From Meloidogyne chitwoodi (lineage: Eukaryota; Nematoda; Chromadorea; Rhabditida; Meloidogynidae): DNA of 64,000 nt. The notes beneath the pieces were generated by a model. The model saw only the letters and a list, made by a program, of their open reading frames with translations, was not told the DNA's origin and made no database searches. The position numbers and the translations under genes were made by a program. This document shows positions 11,590 through 23,877 of the stretch, in pieces. The stretch spans positions 558,001 to 622,000 of the forward strand of contig JACZZP010000006.1 of the NCBI GenBank assembly GCA_015183035.1, in the 5' to 3' direction. Within the stretch, counting starts at the first letter, position 1, and the number at the start of each line of letters is the position of its first letter.

Positions 11590-14500
11590 TCAAAATATAC
11601 AAAGATTTTAATTTAAAAAATAATTTTTAAATTAAAATTCTTTTTCCGCTTTCAAAATAATTTCCAAAAATACCTTAAATAATTTAAAAAAATTTATAGT
11701 AAACTTTAAAAAAAACAAAGGAAAAAGCAATAGGTCTAGTTTAGTCCACTCAAGTGTCATTGCGATCTTTTGGCTTATTTTACAAAATAAAAATTAAATT
11801 TAAATTTAAAAAGTATTATAAGAGAAAATAATTAAAATTATTTTAAAAATTTATTTATTTAAATTTTTCAAAATTTAAAAATAAATAAAATTATCATTTT
11901 AAAAAAGAAGAATAGACAACACAAATTGATAAAATTAAATATTTTTGGAATTAATGAGTGGGTAAACCTTAGAAATTTAATTCTTTAATTTTTTGCAGCA
12001 ATAAGGCACACCCAAAATGAGCAACAAATTATTTAAAAAAATAAAATAAATTTTAAATTATATTTAATTTAAATAAATTTATTAAAATTTTATCTTTTTT
12101 AGTGTAAAATAATTTTGAAAAAAATTTATTTGTAAGATTTATCAACTTTTTAGTAGCTAATATAGCTTTAATTAAAAATTAAAATTAAAAATAAAATTAT
12201 TTAATTTAATATTTATTAAAATAAATAAAGGGGGGTAAACGTTAATTAGAAGAGTATATATATTAAATAAATGTTATTTTAAATAGAGAAAGTAAATTAA
12301 ATAAATAGAAGGTTATCTTGGCTAAACAATTTAAATTTGGGTTCGTCCAAATAGAGCGTGGAGGGCTTTAACTTGATCGGGGACGAGAAATGCCTGGGAC
12401 GAGTGGGGATGAGTAAGAGGTTATTTTAATTGTTGGACGGCAAACCAATAGGTGGGGAACACTTTTTTAATTTTTTGAGTCAAAGCCCGAAAGGGGGACG
12501 AACAGAATTTGAAATTTTTGCACAATTTGAAAAGGTATGACACTGTAATAATTCCCCTTTAAGTTATTTTAGTGCTTAATAACACAAGTAATTAACCTAT
12601 AAAAATATCTAACGGTCAAAAAAGCATTAAAATTTATTTAAAATTTAAAAAATTAATTTTTTAAATTTTATTAAAAAAAACTTTTAAACAAAAATCTTGT
12701 TTTAGAACATGCGCAAGTATAGAAGAAGGAGAAATATAAAATAAAATACTAGCTTCAATAATATAATATAAATTCCAAAAAAAAGAGAAAATAAAAATCC
12801 AAAAACGTAAGTCCTCTCTACTGGTCAAATGGTGATATTATTCTTCTCTCTCTTCTCTTCCCCTTTCTATATTTAATTTTTATTTTATTTTTTTGGGCAC
12901 GCAATTGGATTTGATCGGAGAAAAGGGAGATTTTTTTTAAAAAAGAAAAATAAAGAACGATTGGATATTTTGGAGAAAAAAAGATTTTTGAAGAGGTAAA
13001 AGAGATATATTTTCAACGTGTTTTCTATGTGAACGAACATTTGCGTAGCGCAAGAGGCTGGAATTGGGAGAATTATAATAATAAAAAAATTTTTTTAAAG
13101 AAAGTAAACGCGCAAGAGGGCGCGAGGAGTGAGGGAAGACAGTCCATATATTCGCGGGGAAATTTTATTATTTTTTTGTTTTTTTTTGTGTTTTTGAGGA
13201 TATTTAATTTTTTTAAGGTTTTTTAGAGTCTCAAAATATTTATTTCAATTTATCACATTTCTTTTGATATATAATCCCTTTTGAATTCGGAAAAATTAAA
13301 AAAAAAATTTTAAGTGAAATTTATTCTGTGATAATTAAATAATAGAATTTTGAAAGATAAAATGATAACAATATTAGAGAATATTCTTTTATTCTTAAAT
13401 TAATAAAAGAAAGAACCCCTAAGAGTCTAATAACCAAAAATAGGTAATTTATTTAAAATTAATTTGCGAATAGATGGACTAATCCGATTATTTGACATTA
13501 TCTAAATTTCACTTTTCTTTAACTTTTTTATTTTATTTTTTGACCGTCGTTGACCGATGTGATGATGTGATGACTGGTTATGTTGTGTTTTTATATATTT
13601 TTGATTTATTACTTTATTAAAGGCTAATAAGCTTGCGATTTCATCTTGTGTGTCTTTTAAGCCTTTTTTTCTTGTATTTTTGCCTCTAGCGATGTGACAA
13701 CATTGAAAAGAGAAAACTCTTGCGCCCACACATCCAGATCTTTTTTTATAATTTTATTATGCATTAATAGTACAAAAATATAAATTTTTTGTGTGAATAT
13801 ATTTAATTTGACTTTTGCGCCAAAACAAATTGCAACCCGTCCATTTTTTGTATTTTCTAATTGTTGAATTGAAAGAGGGAGAAATGATGGTTGGTGGCTA
13901 TTTTTGTTAAAAAAATTGGATAAATAAATATTAAAAAAAAAAATTTTGTGAAAATTATATTTTAAAAATTGAAAAGAAAAGAATATATTTTAGTTAATTA
14001 AAACATCTAAATATGCAACATTTTTAATCGAATTCCAATATATATTACCTTAAGGATAATATCGACTTTAATATTTGTTGGAGATATTTTCATATATAAA
14101 TATAATTTTATATTTTCATTTAAAATTTTAAAATTTTTTTTTTAATTATTTTTATAAACTTAGAATCCCCATGAAGCTTATCTATTTTAGAGAAATATGT
14201 TTCTATTAAAAATTAACTATTATATGTATATAGGTACTTATAAATAATATGAATTTATTTTTTCATCAAAATTTTGATATATTTAAGCAAATTAACTTTG
14301 ATTATATTCTAAGGGTATTTCTAAAAAATTATTATAATTTATTTAATTTCGGAAATATTTAAAAATTAAAAAAAAAATAAAAATAATGTATTTAATAAAA
14401 ATCTTTTAAAAAGGCTCTAAATAAAAAATAAAATGCTCAAAAATTCCAACTTTTTCATTTTTAATAAAATAAATCCAATTTTCTTTAAAAAATCTAACAA

Positions 14501-15449
14501 TTTTCATCTCTTAAGACGATTAAAAGTGCCTTTACTTTCTTTTCTCCTTAAAATATATTTTTTTATTAAATTTGCAATTAATCGACGCGAATAATAAAAA
14601 AAAACAAAAAATTTGTGTTCAACTAAAAAAAGAGAAAATTTCATTAATTCAGGTCAAAAATTTATTTTTTCTCTCTCACTTTCTTTTATTTTTGCGCGAA
14701 AAGCGAAAGTTGTGTTGTTGTTTGTATTGCTACATGTCAAATACGACCCAAATAAATTAAAAAAAGAAAAGAAATGAGAAAGAAAAAGGTGAAAGAAATA
14801 ATAAAATCTTTTAAATATTAAAATTAAAAAAAATTCATTTAAAATTTTAGAAAAAATTAGCCTTTTTAACTTTTAGTAGAGTAAGATACTACTAAAGTTA
14901 TTAGCCGTCATTAAATAATTTAATAATTGTCATCCTGATTTAGCATAAAATTGAAAAAAATATATTAAATATTCTTTTATACTTAAATGTTAAAAATATA
15001 AAATTATTGATAGTAAGTTCAAAATGCAATTTGGACTATATTGGTATAAAAAAAGCGATCATTTTTAGAGTAATTTTATATTTTTTAGGTTTCCTATAAT
15101 TGAGGATTCGATTATTTTGGCAAAGCTTCAGCAAGGTAATCGTCATATATAAAATAATTTAAAAAATTTCAAAGAAATTATCATTGCTTCATTTTATTCA
15201 AAATATAAAAATAAAATTTAAAACAAAAATTATATAAAAGGTAAATTGCAAAAAAAAATTTGTATAAAAATTATTGTAATTAACTTAAAAAATTAATAAT
15301 TTAAAAATTAAGATAGGAAAAGCATTCAAAAACATGATGAATTAGCTTTGATATCTTAAGTTCAAATTAGAGTTAACGAACATTGTATTATAAGAAATTA
15401 AATTTAATTCAAATCATCTCAATCTTTTAAAAACTCAACCATTAATTAT
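11590..15449. other. long AT-rich stretch upstream of the ETS gene
   Basis: No gene supported. At about 12350-12508 there is a GC-richer patch bounded by GTTCGTCC and GGACGAAC, likely a decayed short transposon. A pyrimidine-rich patch at 12845-12870 and the stretch to 13200 could belong to a promoter or leader, but this is a guess. A 75-codon minus-strand frame at 13502-13729, beginning MGARVFSFQCCHIARGK, is the only frame here with less biased composition; it could be a distal exon or spurious. From about 13740 to 15449 I see only AT-rich DNA. Confidence 0.5.
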
Positions 15450-17698
15450 TCATTTAAGCGTGGAGCACTTTCCAATGATATCTGACAATTCCTTATCATT
15501 TTCTATAAGAACCTGTGCTTCCCCAAGAACGTCCAACAATTCATTTTCTAAAAGAACCTGATCTTCATCACCAACATCCATTAAAGCATCATTTCCTGCA
15601 TGAACAAGTTGCTCCCCACGAAAATCCAACAAACCAGCATTTTCCGCATTAACATGTTGCTCCTCTTGAACATCCAACAAATTTTTTTCCTGTTGTGCTG
15701 TAATAAAAAATGGTATTAAACATTCTGCCTTCCTAAAATTTAATATTAAAAAAATCTCTTATTAACTATATATGCCCCCTAGTCTTGTCAAGGTTCTTTC
15801 GAGTAGGAAAAAATTTGTTTTACATTTCCAAGAAATCAAGCTATGACCCAAGCATATTGAAAATTGGAAAAAATTGAAAAAATTTAAACCTTTAATCATA
15901 TCTGCAATTATTTTCAACTGCTGGAAATTTTGCTTGTGTGAAGCGTTCAGTTCGTTCTGGTAGTGACGATGAAGATTATTTAACTGAAAATAAAATTTTA
16001 AATATAACCTGTAAAGAATGGCCAGATAGGTCGGTTTTATGTTAAACAGAAAAAATCGAAAATAAAAGTCGACCAGCCTGACTCTACTAAGTTTAAACCT
16101 GCTGTTGATGCGTTTTATTCAAATCAATAACCTGCTGTTGATGAGAAGTATTCAAAGCAATAATTTGCTGTTGATGAACTTCAATTTGTTGTTGATGAAC
16201 TTCAATTAAGTGATCTTTTTCTTGGTGAACAATGTTCAGCTGATCCGTAAGAACAGTTGTCACGGTCATATTTTTCTTCTTATTTTGTGTTGGTTGGTTT
16301 TCATTCAAGGGAACCTGTTTTCGATTCATAATGAAGCCCTGTTAAAAAAATATATTTTATATGTAAATAAGTCTAGTATAGATTCAATTGGCAATTTTAA
16401 ATAAAGAAGTTTAAAATGATCCTAAAATTAAAACTTACTATATTTGTTATTTCGTTATCAAAGGAAAGGTGCCTGAAGATAGCAACAGTCAAGCCAGACC
16501 TTTAAAAAACAAAAAAATTAATAATATATAAAGCTTATAAAAAATAATAAAAAAAGTTCTCATTTTAAGAAAAATGCTTAAATCAATTTTTATAAGATGA
16601 ATTATGACATAAAATAAAACGCCAAAATAGTATTTATAATGCCAATTTTAATTTTTTTGAATAAAAATTTATTCGGTTTGAGGTGACTTCAGTATCGCCA
16701 GTTCATTGTAACCACGAGAGCTCTTTAGTTCAACCATAATTTAAATTTTCTAATGAAATGAGGTACTGAATTATTTTAAGACCGAATTGTCTCGTTATTG
16801 AACTGGTGATACTTAAGCGGTGAATTAAAGGCTCTTTCGTAATTTTAGAGTCTTTAGCAGTGGAATATTTTACCCATCATTTTTTAAATACAAGACAAGC
16901 TATCTTTTAAAAACTCATAATATGTAATTAATAAGGATTTTTTAATTTTATTAAGTTTTTGACAAAATAAACTCAAAAATATAGTCAAAAAATGAAATTT
17001 AAAAAAAATTTTTAGTTATTTTTTTATTTTTTACCGTTTACAAATTTTTATGCTGGCTGAAGTGCCAAATTCGACACATTCATTAAATCCATTGCCAACT
17101 TCGGTGGATACAAGCAATTGATTTTTATCCTGAAAATTATTTAATTTTATTTATAATTCAGATCATCTTATTATCATCTCTTTTTTAATAAACCTTAAAT
17201 AATTTAAAAAAACTATAAATTTTGTTTTATATATTTTCAATTGTTTTGACATTTTTAGCAAAAAATTTTGATAAAAATAAGAATTTGCAAAAGTTAAATT
17301 TATCTGTGTTAAAAGTATAAATATAAAGCTTTTTTATATTTATTGACAATCTCGTTAATAAACTAATTTTAAATTTAATAAATTTAAAAAATTCTAAAAA
17401 TAAATACCTAATTTTTCTACATAAAATTAGTAAAACGAAAAATAGCCACAAAATTAAAAATTTTCAAAAAAAAATGATTGTAGTCCCCAAAAGATAATAA
17501 ATTCTTTTTATTTCAACTTTTTTCATTAAATAATAAATTAAACTTTTACAAAAAAATATCACAACTTTTTTTAAATTTATTTAAAAATTGAGTTTTATAC
17601 TAATAATTTAAATGAATTTTTACCCTATTCAAGTCTATTAAATCTAACGTTGATGATATTTCATTTATCTTTTTTTCCACTAAATTTAAGTCGCTCAT
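15450..17698 (-). CDS. coiled-coil protein of unknown function, 270 aa
   Basis: Six exons join in frame: 17698-17624, 17129-17035, 16499-16439, 16338-16099, 15983-15890, 15697-15450. The start (MSDLNLVEKKINEISSTLD) has no signal peptide, suggesting a cytoplasmic or nuclear protein. An N-terminal globular part (VSTEVGNGFNECVEFGTSAS) leads to a Lys/Asn-rich stretch, then a coiled coil built from repeated HQQQ(V/I) modules (EVHQQQIEVHQQQIIALN and similar). The acidic C-terminal part repeats a theme: LLDVQEEQ, LLDFRGEQL, ALMDVGDEDQVLLENE and LLDVLGEAQVLIEND. I do not recognise the family. Intron 2 (16500-17034) contains an inverted repeat at 16691-16813. Confidence 0.7.
16691..16813. repeat. inverted-repeat relic in intron
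   Basis: AGTATCGCCAGTTCA (16691-16705) and TGAACTGGTGATACT (16799-16813) pair at 14 of 15 positions. Probably a decayed MITE in intron 2 of the coiled-coil gene. Confidence 0.5.
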
Positions 17699-19069
17699 TT
17701 TTTAAAGTAATTTTAAACAATATAAAATAATTGTTTTTAGCCAAAATAAATAAATTGGTCACTAAAAATTAATTAAAAAATATTATTTTAATTAATGTAA
17801 AAAAATATTCAAAGTTAAATATAATAATTAATAAAATTGGAAAATTAAAAAAAATATATTAAGAGAAGACAAGAAATGTACAAAAATGGAATATAAATAA
17901 ATTATTTAACATGTTTAAAACTTTATTTTATTTATCTTTGCTTTAATAAAAACATTTATTAGACAAAATATAATATATGATCTTATAATTTGTTTTAATG
18001 TAAAATTCACAAAAATTTTTGTTAGGAATATTTAAAAAATATTTAACATATATATTAAAATTAAAAATTTGGTAATTAAAGAAATAAAATATTTTAAAAA
18101 AATATTATTAAAATAAAAATAAAAAATATTGGTTATTTTTATTTTAGAGTAGACAAAAATAATAAAAAAAAGGAATAAAAATAAAGAAAATGTTGTGATT
18201 TATATAGAGGAGATTGCTGACATTTTTATATATAAAAAATGGGAGGGAACGGATTAAATTAGTTTTTATATCGGCAGGCAAATTTTATAACAAGGCAAAA
18301 TTCAAATATGTTCAAAAATGGTCATTTTTGAAAGATAAAATTTGTTAAACATTTTAGGTATTTATCAAAATTTGATGAATAATCTAATACATAACCAATG
18401 GCATTAAATCCTTAATGAAAAAATAATGTACTTATATATCAAAAAATAGACACATTTAAAAACAAAAAAACGTTTTTGTTCTTTTTAAATGTGTCTATTT
18501 AAAAAATTGTCTGGTTTTTAAATTTTTGCCGCCCTCATACAATGTGGGAAATTTTTAAATATTAAAGGTTCGCACATGTCTGATTTGAACATCTTTGAAT
18601 GATTTTAAAATTACAGAAGATAGTTATGGAACAACTGGGGATGAAAAAAGAACAAAAATCATTTTATTAATAAATAAAAAATATTATTATATTTTTTTAA
18701 AATTCTTATCTAAATTTTTTAAACTTATTGTCATTCGAAGTTTCGTCCTGTCCTTTAAATTATTTTAATTTAAAATACAAAATTTTAAATTTCTGAAGGC
18801 TATCATAAAATTTCCTTACTTTTAAATATCACAATTTATAATTTACCGAAAAAATTTATAAAAAGTTGAACAAATAAAATTGAATAGATAAAACATTTAA
18901 CGAGTTAAAGATGAAAGTTTGTATATCTTTTATATATTTTTTTTAATTGAATAGATGAAATAATGTTAAGAATTGACAGATATTTAGTTAAATTTTTTTT
19001 AAAATTTCTCAAAAAAATTTTTTCAAAAAATGTAAATTTTTTCTTTACTTTAATCAAATAGAAACAATT
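17699..19069. other. AT-rich intergenic DNA with one strong hairpin
   Basis: No gene supported. At 18446-18498 ATAGACACATTTAAAAA pairs with TTTTTAAATGTGTCTAT around a 19-base loop, part of which can itself pair. Confidence 0.55.
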
Positions 19070-20004
19070 CTATTTACTGTTCTTTGCATCCCTTAGTTTC
19101 TCTTCACCAAAACTTCCTAGTAGTTGATCACTTACTGTTAAAATTATTTTTAAAATTTAAATTTTAGTTAAAAATGTAAAATATGTACTTTTTAATTATA
19201 AAAATGTTATATATAATTAGCTTTTTTAATTTTATTATTAATTACTTTAATTGAAATATTAATACCTTTTTTAATAAAATTTAGGTGACCGGATAATTCT
19301 TCCCGAAAAATTCCTCTCCAATTTTTCAGAAAATTCCAATGGAAAATTCCTCTCCAAACATAAGTATTCTCTCTGTAAAATAGCTTTTTTAACAGAAAAA
19401 TCTTACCTAAATAATTATTAAAATGATTTTGGATCACTTAAAAAATTATACTATGTTAGAATAATCTTATTAAAATGATCTAAAATAACTTTAAATTTTT
19501 CAAAAATTTTGCTCGGAGAGGAATTTTCCACTAAAAGAGGAATTTTCGATAATCAAAATTTAAATTTTTATTAATAAAAAATAAAATAAATTATATTCTT
19601 TATTTTTATTAAATTATAGTATTTATTAAATTATAACTTACTTCCCTTTTGTCTCATTAGAGAAAGTTGTTTTTCTAGTTTTAATTTATCTCCCTTTAAA
19701 ATTATTTAAATTTAATTATTTTATTACTACATATCATCATTTTATTTTTTTTAATATATATAATTTAATAATTTATATTTATTTTTAATAAATTACCTGA
19801 GAAAGGGGTTTTTCATTACGATCTTAATTAAATTTATTATTAAATATTTTTATAATTATTAAATTCAAGATTACCATGTAAAGATGAACCAAAAGGTGCT
19901 CTATTTGGGGGACTACCTTTTCTGTTATTTCTTGTTGCTTCACAAGAATTAAAAAGAATAAAAACAAAAGTAAATATAACAAGAACAAAAAATAATTTTG
20001 ACAT
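19070..20004 (-). CDS. small secreted basic protein, 90 aa
   Basis: Four exons join in frame: 20004-19875, 19822-19797, 19693-19642, 19134-19070. The first 23 residues are a strong signal peptide (MSKLFFVLVIFTFVFILFNS then CEA). The mature part is short and polar: TRNNRKGSPPNRAPFGSSLH, DRNEKPLSQ, GDKLKLEKQLSLMRQKG and ISDQLLGSFGEEKLRDAKNS. It has no cysteine pattern or known domain. Exon 1 and the bases just upstream of the ATG (TTCAATTAAATC then CTTAAAAAA) match those of the gene at 48950, so they share an ancestor or a shuffled leader. The long last intron carries the repeat at about 19280-19560. A secreted effector-type protein is possible but unproven. Confidence 0.75.
19280..19560 (+). 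repeat. dispersed repeat shared with kinase A insertion
   Basis: Lies in the last intron of the 90-aa secreted-protein gene. It shares AACAGAAAAATC, AATCTTATTAAAAT and TTTTGCTCGGA segments, in the same order and spacing, with 4180-4440 in kinase A. GGAATTTTCC-like blocks near both ends (CCTCTCCAATTTTTCAG; GAGGAATTTTCCAC) may be remains of inverted ends. Confidence 0.5.
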
Positions 20005-20960
20005 TTTTGTTGAGTTTGGAATTAAAGTTTTTTAAGGATTTAATTGAATTGAATTTTTGAGTGATTTTCTCTTTTTGTCTAAGGGCTTTTATATTCAATT
20101 TTTTAATTTTAACGCGTCGCGCATTTTAGTCAATTAATAAATTAACATATGATTTTTCTTTGTTTAAAGGTCAAATCTTTATTTAGAAATTAATTAAAGG
20201 GTGACATTTGCCAATATCACCTCTCTCTTTCCTTTGTTCATTAATTAAGAAGGTACATCTTCCCGTTAAATTTAATTGATTTTTTATTGTTTAATTTTTT
20301 CTAGACAATTATTTAGAAATTTTTAAATGAGGTTAGAGAAAATTAAACAATAGTAAATCAATTAACCTCAACAGGAAACTGAAAAAATCAGATGTACTTT
20401 TTCAAATGTACTTTTTAAAATTTTTGCCAGTCAATTATAATCCTAAATTTAAATTGATTTTTAATTTTTAATTTTAAATATTTAAATTACCTAATAAAAA
20501 GACACTGACGGATTACTGTTAATAGCATAAACCGTTTAATTTGCCAAAAAACATTAAAACTATCTATTAGAAAAAATCATAGAAAAGAGTTCATCAGTCT
20601 CAGGGTTTACTTTTTTTATTTTTTTAATCAAAAATTAATTTTCCCTTAAAAAATATTTTTAAGTAAATTTCCAATATTTTAAGAATCCAAAATTAAAAAA
20701 GAAAATATCTATCTTCATTAAAAAATTTTTAAATTAATTTACAAATATTATTCAATATTATTATTTTTTTCAATGATGGTAAAAGTAATAATATTTGTAA
20801 TTAAGACTTTATTTGAAAAAATTGTTCTCTCTCACTTTTTTTATAATCCCTCCTTTTTAATATTAATTATTTTTTACTAGGAATACCTATATATAAAATA
20901 TTTATTTTGTTTTTACATTTATTTTTATATTTTTATTAAAAATTCTGAAAAACATTAAAA

Positions 20961-21417
20961 ATGACAAATTTAAACATTTTCTTTCAAAAACAATTTTTTT
21001 TTAATTTTTGTTTAATTAATTTATTGCTTTTAAATGCTGTGAATGGATGGACGTTCAGCCTGCCGCATCATAGACTTTTTGGTGCCGCTACTTTTCCAGG
21101 CGGTAAATTTAAGTTTACTTGACAATTTATAATATTTTAAAAATTTTAATATATCCAATTTTTAATTTCCTTTTAATTTTTAAAATTTATAAAAAAATAA
21201 AAATAAATTTTAAAACTTTTTAGTTAAAAATGCATTATCACAGCCTATTCAAATTTGGCCTATTATTAATGAAGAAATTTTAGATGATGATTTAAAATTT
21301 GATCAAAAAATTTCAAAGAAAGCTAATATAAATTTTAGTAAAGGTAATAAACCTCGTACAATTCCTTTTTGGCGTATTGGATCTCCGTGGCAGCGTTTTT
21401 ATTGGAATACAAAATAA
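20961..21417 (+). CDS. secreted protein with aromatic C-terminus, 111 aa
   Basis: Two exons: 20961-21102 and 21224-21417. The hydrophobic N-terminus (to about residue 29, ending LLLLNAVNG) reads as a signal peptide. The mature part begins WTFSLPHHRLFGAATFPG and ends KPRTIPFWRIGSPWQRFYWN followed by TK. There is no cysteine after the signal peptide. Possible dibasic sites (ISKKAN) and the Trp/Phe/Arg-rich tail would fit a neuropeptide-like precursor, but no amidation GKR motif is present. I do not recognise it. Confidence 0.65.
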
Positions 21418-22050
21418 ATACTAAATAAAATTTTTAAAAGTGACTGAAATACATAAACTTTTCTTTTTTTAAATTTTATTAAAAAAAATTAATTGATTAA
21501 AAAGTTTAAAATAAATATTTCTCTCGTCTATTAAAATAATAAGACACGTAATTGTCGGCAAAGAAAAGGTAAACAAAAATATATTTATCCGGGAAAGATA
21601 TAATATGTTTATTAAACTTATAAAGTACTTTTTCCCTTATTTATTTATTTTTTCTTAACTAAAATTTCTTAAATTTTCAAAATTTGTTGTTTAGTTAAAT
21701 ATAGGCAGCCTTAAATTTAAATAAAAAAATTATTATTCTACGGCCGGTAATTTTTCTTTTTGCCGGAAAAAGTTGGCTAACATTTTTTTCCGCGACTTTT
21801 TAAATTATTTTATTTTGGAGGTGCATAATGATAGGTATTAGGTATTTGATGGCAGTTCTTGTTTATTTGCATAATTTCTTTGGTAAAAAATTAAAAAAAT
21901 GTTTATTTATTTCTCCAAAATATTTTTAAAATAATTTAATAAAAAAAAGTTGCAGACTTTTACCGGCAAAAAGGAAAAGTACTCTACAGCCTTCTTCTAA
22001 TACTACTAAAGAGAAATTTGTCAAAAAAATTATCTAAAAATTAAAAAAAA

Positions 22051-22359
22051 ATGTTTATTTTTATTATTTTATTTATGATATTTTTCTCATTACAAGAAGC
22101 TACTGACATTGAATATAATGAAATGATTGAGGAAATGGAAAAAGTTTTAAATATTCTTAGAGAATCAAAAATAATGCGAAAAATAAAATCAGAATTGCGT
22201 AAAATTAAAAAAATTAATTCACTTGCATTTGAACAATTTGTTAATATTTTAAAATTTGAGGAATTGAAAGAGTATTTGAATGAGAAAATTAATGAAGAAA
22301 ATAATTGTGAAATAAAAGAAAAATTGGAGGTAATATTTTTTGAAAAAAATATTTTTTAG
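22051..22359 (+). CDS. small secreted helical protein, 102 aa (possible exon 1 of larger gene)
   Basis: Starts with a signal peptide (MFIFIILFMIFFSLQEA) followed by an acidic/basic helical stretch (EYNEMIEEMEKVLNILRES, MRKIKSELRKIKKIN) and a single Cys near the end. A GTAATA donor at 22329, phase 0, would join it to the exon at 24699-24881, which opens in the same phase; the stop at 22357-22359 would then be intronic. The minus-strand gene at 22778-23877 would be nested in that intron. Either model is open. Confidence 0.5.
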   Translation: MFIFIILFMIFFSLQEATDIEYNEMIEEMEKVLNILRESKIMRKIKSELRKIKKINSLAFEQFVNILKFEELKEYLNEKINEENNCEIKEKLEVIFFEKNIF

Positions 22360-22777
22360 CCTAAGAATTTGTTTGAGTAAGCCTGACTGATCGCAGGTGA
22401 CTGGTCTAGAAAAGTAAATAAAAAGGAAACCAGAGACTGATTACGGCTAGCGACCTGTGGGGCGCCCATCTGTTTTATTCAGCACACAGTGCTTCAAAAA
22501 TTAAATTAAGTGTTTCTACATTAGAAAAATAGTTGATAAATTTTCAAAATTTTCGTATCAGTGTTTAAAATAAATATGAAAATTCCCAATTTTTCTAAAT
22601 TTTAATATATCTCAAATCAGAACAAACCATTTTATTAAATTCGAAAATCAATTTTAAATGAACAGAAAATGATAATTTTTGATAATATTCGAATTAACTT
22701 ATAATTATTTAAAAAATAATAAATTGTTAGTTGAGTCTTCAGCTCGTTCAACCCTTTGATACTTCAAAAGTATGTAT

Positions 22778-23877
22778 TTAACTAGTATTCTCCTCAGAAC
22801 TTTCACCGTTCTTTAGTACGGTTTTTATTTTATGATTCTCTACATCAGCGTCAGCGGTAGGTGTTTTCACTCCTTTCTTTCCACGAATCTCAGACTCAGT
22901 ATCAACTTCACTACTATCAGCACTTTTTGGCTTTTCCTTCTTTGGTACGGTTCTTTTTCCACGAGTCTCTTCGTCAACATCACTATCAGCAGTTTGTGGT
23001 ATTCTATGAGTCTCAGCAACATTTGGCACTTTCATTCTCTTTCCACGAGTTTCAACATCAGCGTCAACTTCACTACTATCAGCAGCTGACTTTGCTTTCT
23101 TTGGTATGGTTCTCATTCCACGAGGAGTCTCTACATCTGCGTCAGCTGGTACCTTTGGTACAGCGTCAGATGGTACTTTCATTCTCTTTCCACGAGTCTC
23201 TACATCAGCGTCCACTTCGCTATCAACAGTTTTTGTCTTTTCCTTCTTTGGTACGGTTCTCTTTCCAATCTCAGACTCAGTGTCAGCTCCATCAGCAGTT
23301 GACTTTGCTTTCTTTGTTTGTGTAGCCAAACGTTTTTCGATGGTTTCAGAATCAGCTTCTACATCAGAAGTTTTTGTTGTCTTTACTTTTGGAGCCATGC
23401 GATGTGGTCTATAAATGTAATATAAATAAATATTATAGGAAAGATTTATATAAAAAATTAGTTTTACCCTGATTGGTTTCAAGTATCAATCCTTTTAAAA
23501 CTAAATAAGATCTTCAGAAAATACAAATATAGTCAAATGGTAAAGTAATTTCAAAATACATTTACACAGATAAAAGTTTGGTGATATAACATTATGCCCT
23601 TTTTATTTTTAAAAATTTATTTACCTTATATCTTTAGCTACTTTTTGTTCAGTTGCTCTTGTTTTTTCCTTCTTTACTGCAGCAATGCGCTTTTCACGAG
23701 CATCATCTGAAGTTTCAGGCTTTGTTTCTTCCTCTGCTTCTATATGTTTCTTTCCAGTCTTTTCAATTGTACGTTTTTCTATTGTTCCCCTTCTTTCGAA
23801 ACGTCAACTTCAGCATCATCAGCATAAATAGAAATAATAGAGAAAATCAAAAATAGGCATAAAACTGAGGTTTTCAT
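22778..23877 (-). pseudogene. secreted charged repeat precursor with GKR sites, frameshifted
   Basis: Exon 1 is 23877-23625 and exon 2 is 23408-22778. It begins with a signal peptide (MKTSVLCLFLIFSIISIYA). Frame is lost at a GGGG run (about 23785-23788), where the signal-peptide frame soon meets TAG while the rest of exon 1 (GTIEKRTIEKTGKKHIEAEE onward) is open in another frame. That second frame is the one that splices correctly into exon 2, so a one-base loss (real or sequencing) is likely. Exon 2 encodes about 210 residues of Lys/Asp/Glu/Ser-rich repeats of 24-28 residues, each ending in a basic site (EIGKR, ETRGKR, PRGMR, ETRGKR, ETRGKR, IRGKK). Units alternate between T(V/I)PKK and MKVP openings. 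The pattern suits a precursor cut by proprotein convertases, with Gly before Lys-Arg allowing amidation. Function unknown; a structural or effector repeat protein is the alternative. Confidence 0.7.

Noticed and set aside
13029..13226. 65-codon plus-strand frame
   Set aside because: No signal peptide, domain or splice partner; its end is a poly-T-driven Phe run.
19207..19437. 76-codon minus-strand frame
   Set aside because: It lies in the last intron of the 90-aa secreted-protein gene and coincides with a dispersed repeat.
22832..23414. Three overlapping plus-strand frames
   Set aside because: They are antisense shadows of the repeat-precursor gene; the minus strand has the coherent signal peptide, repeats and splice sites.
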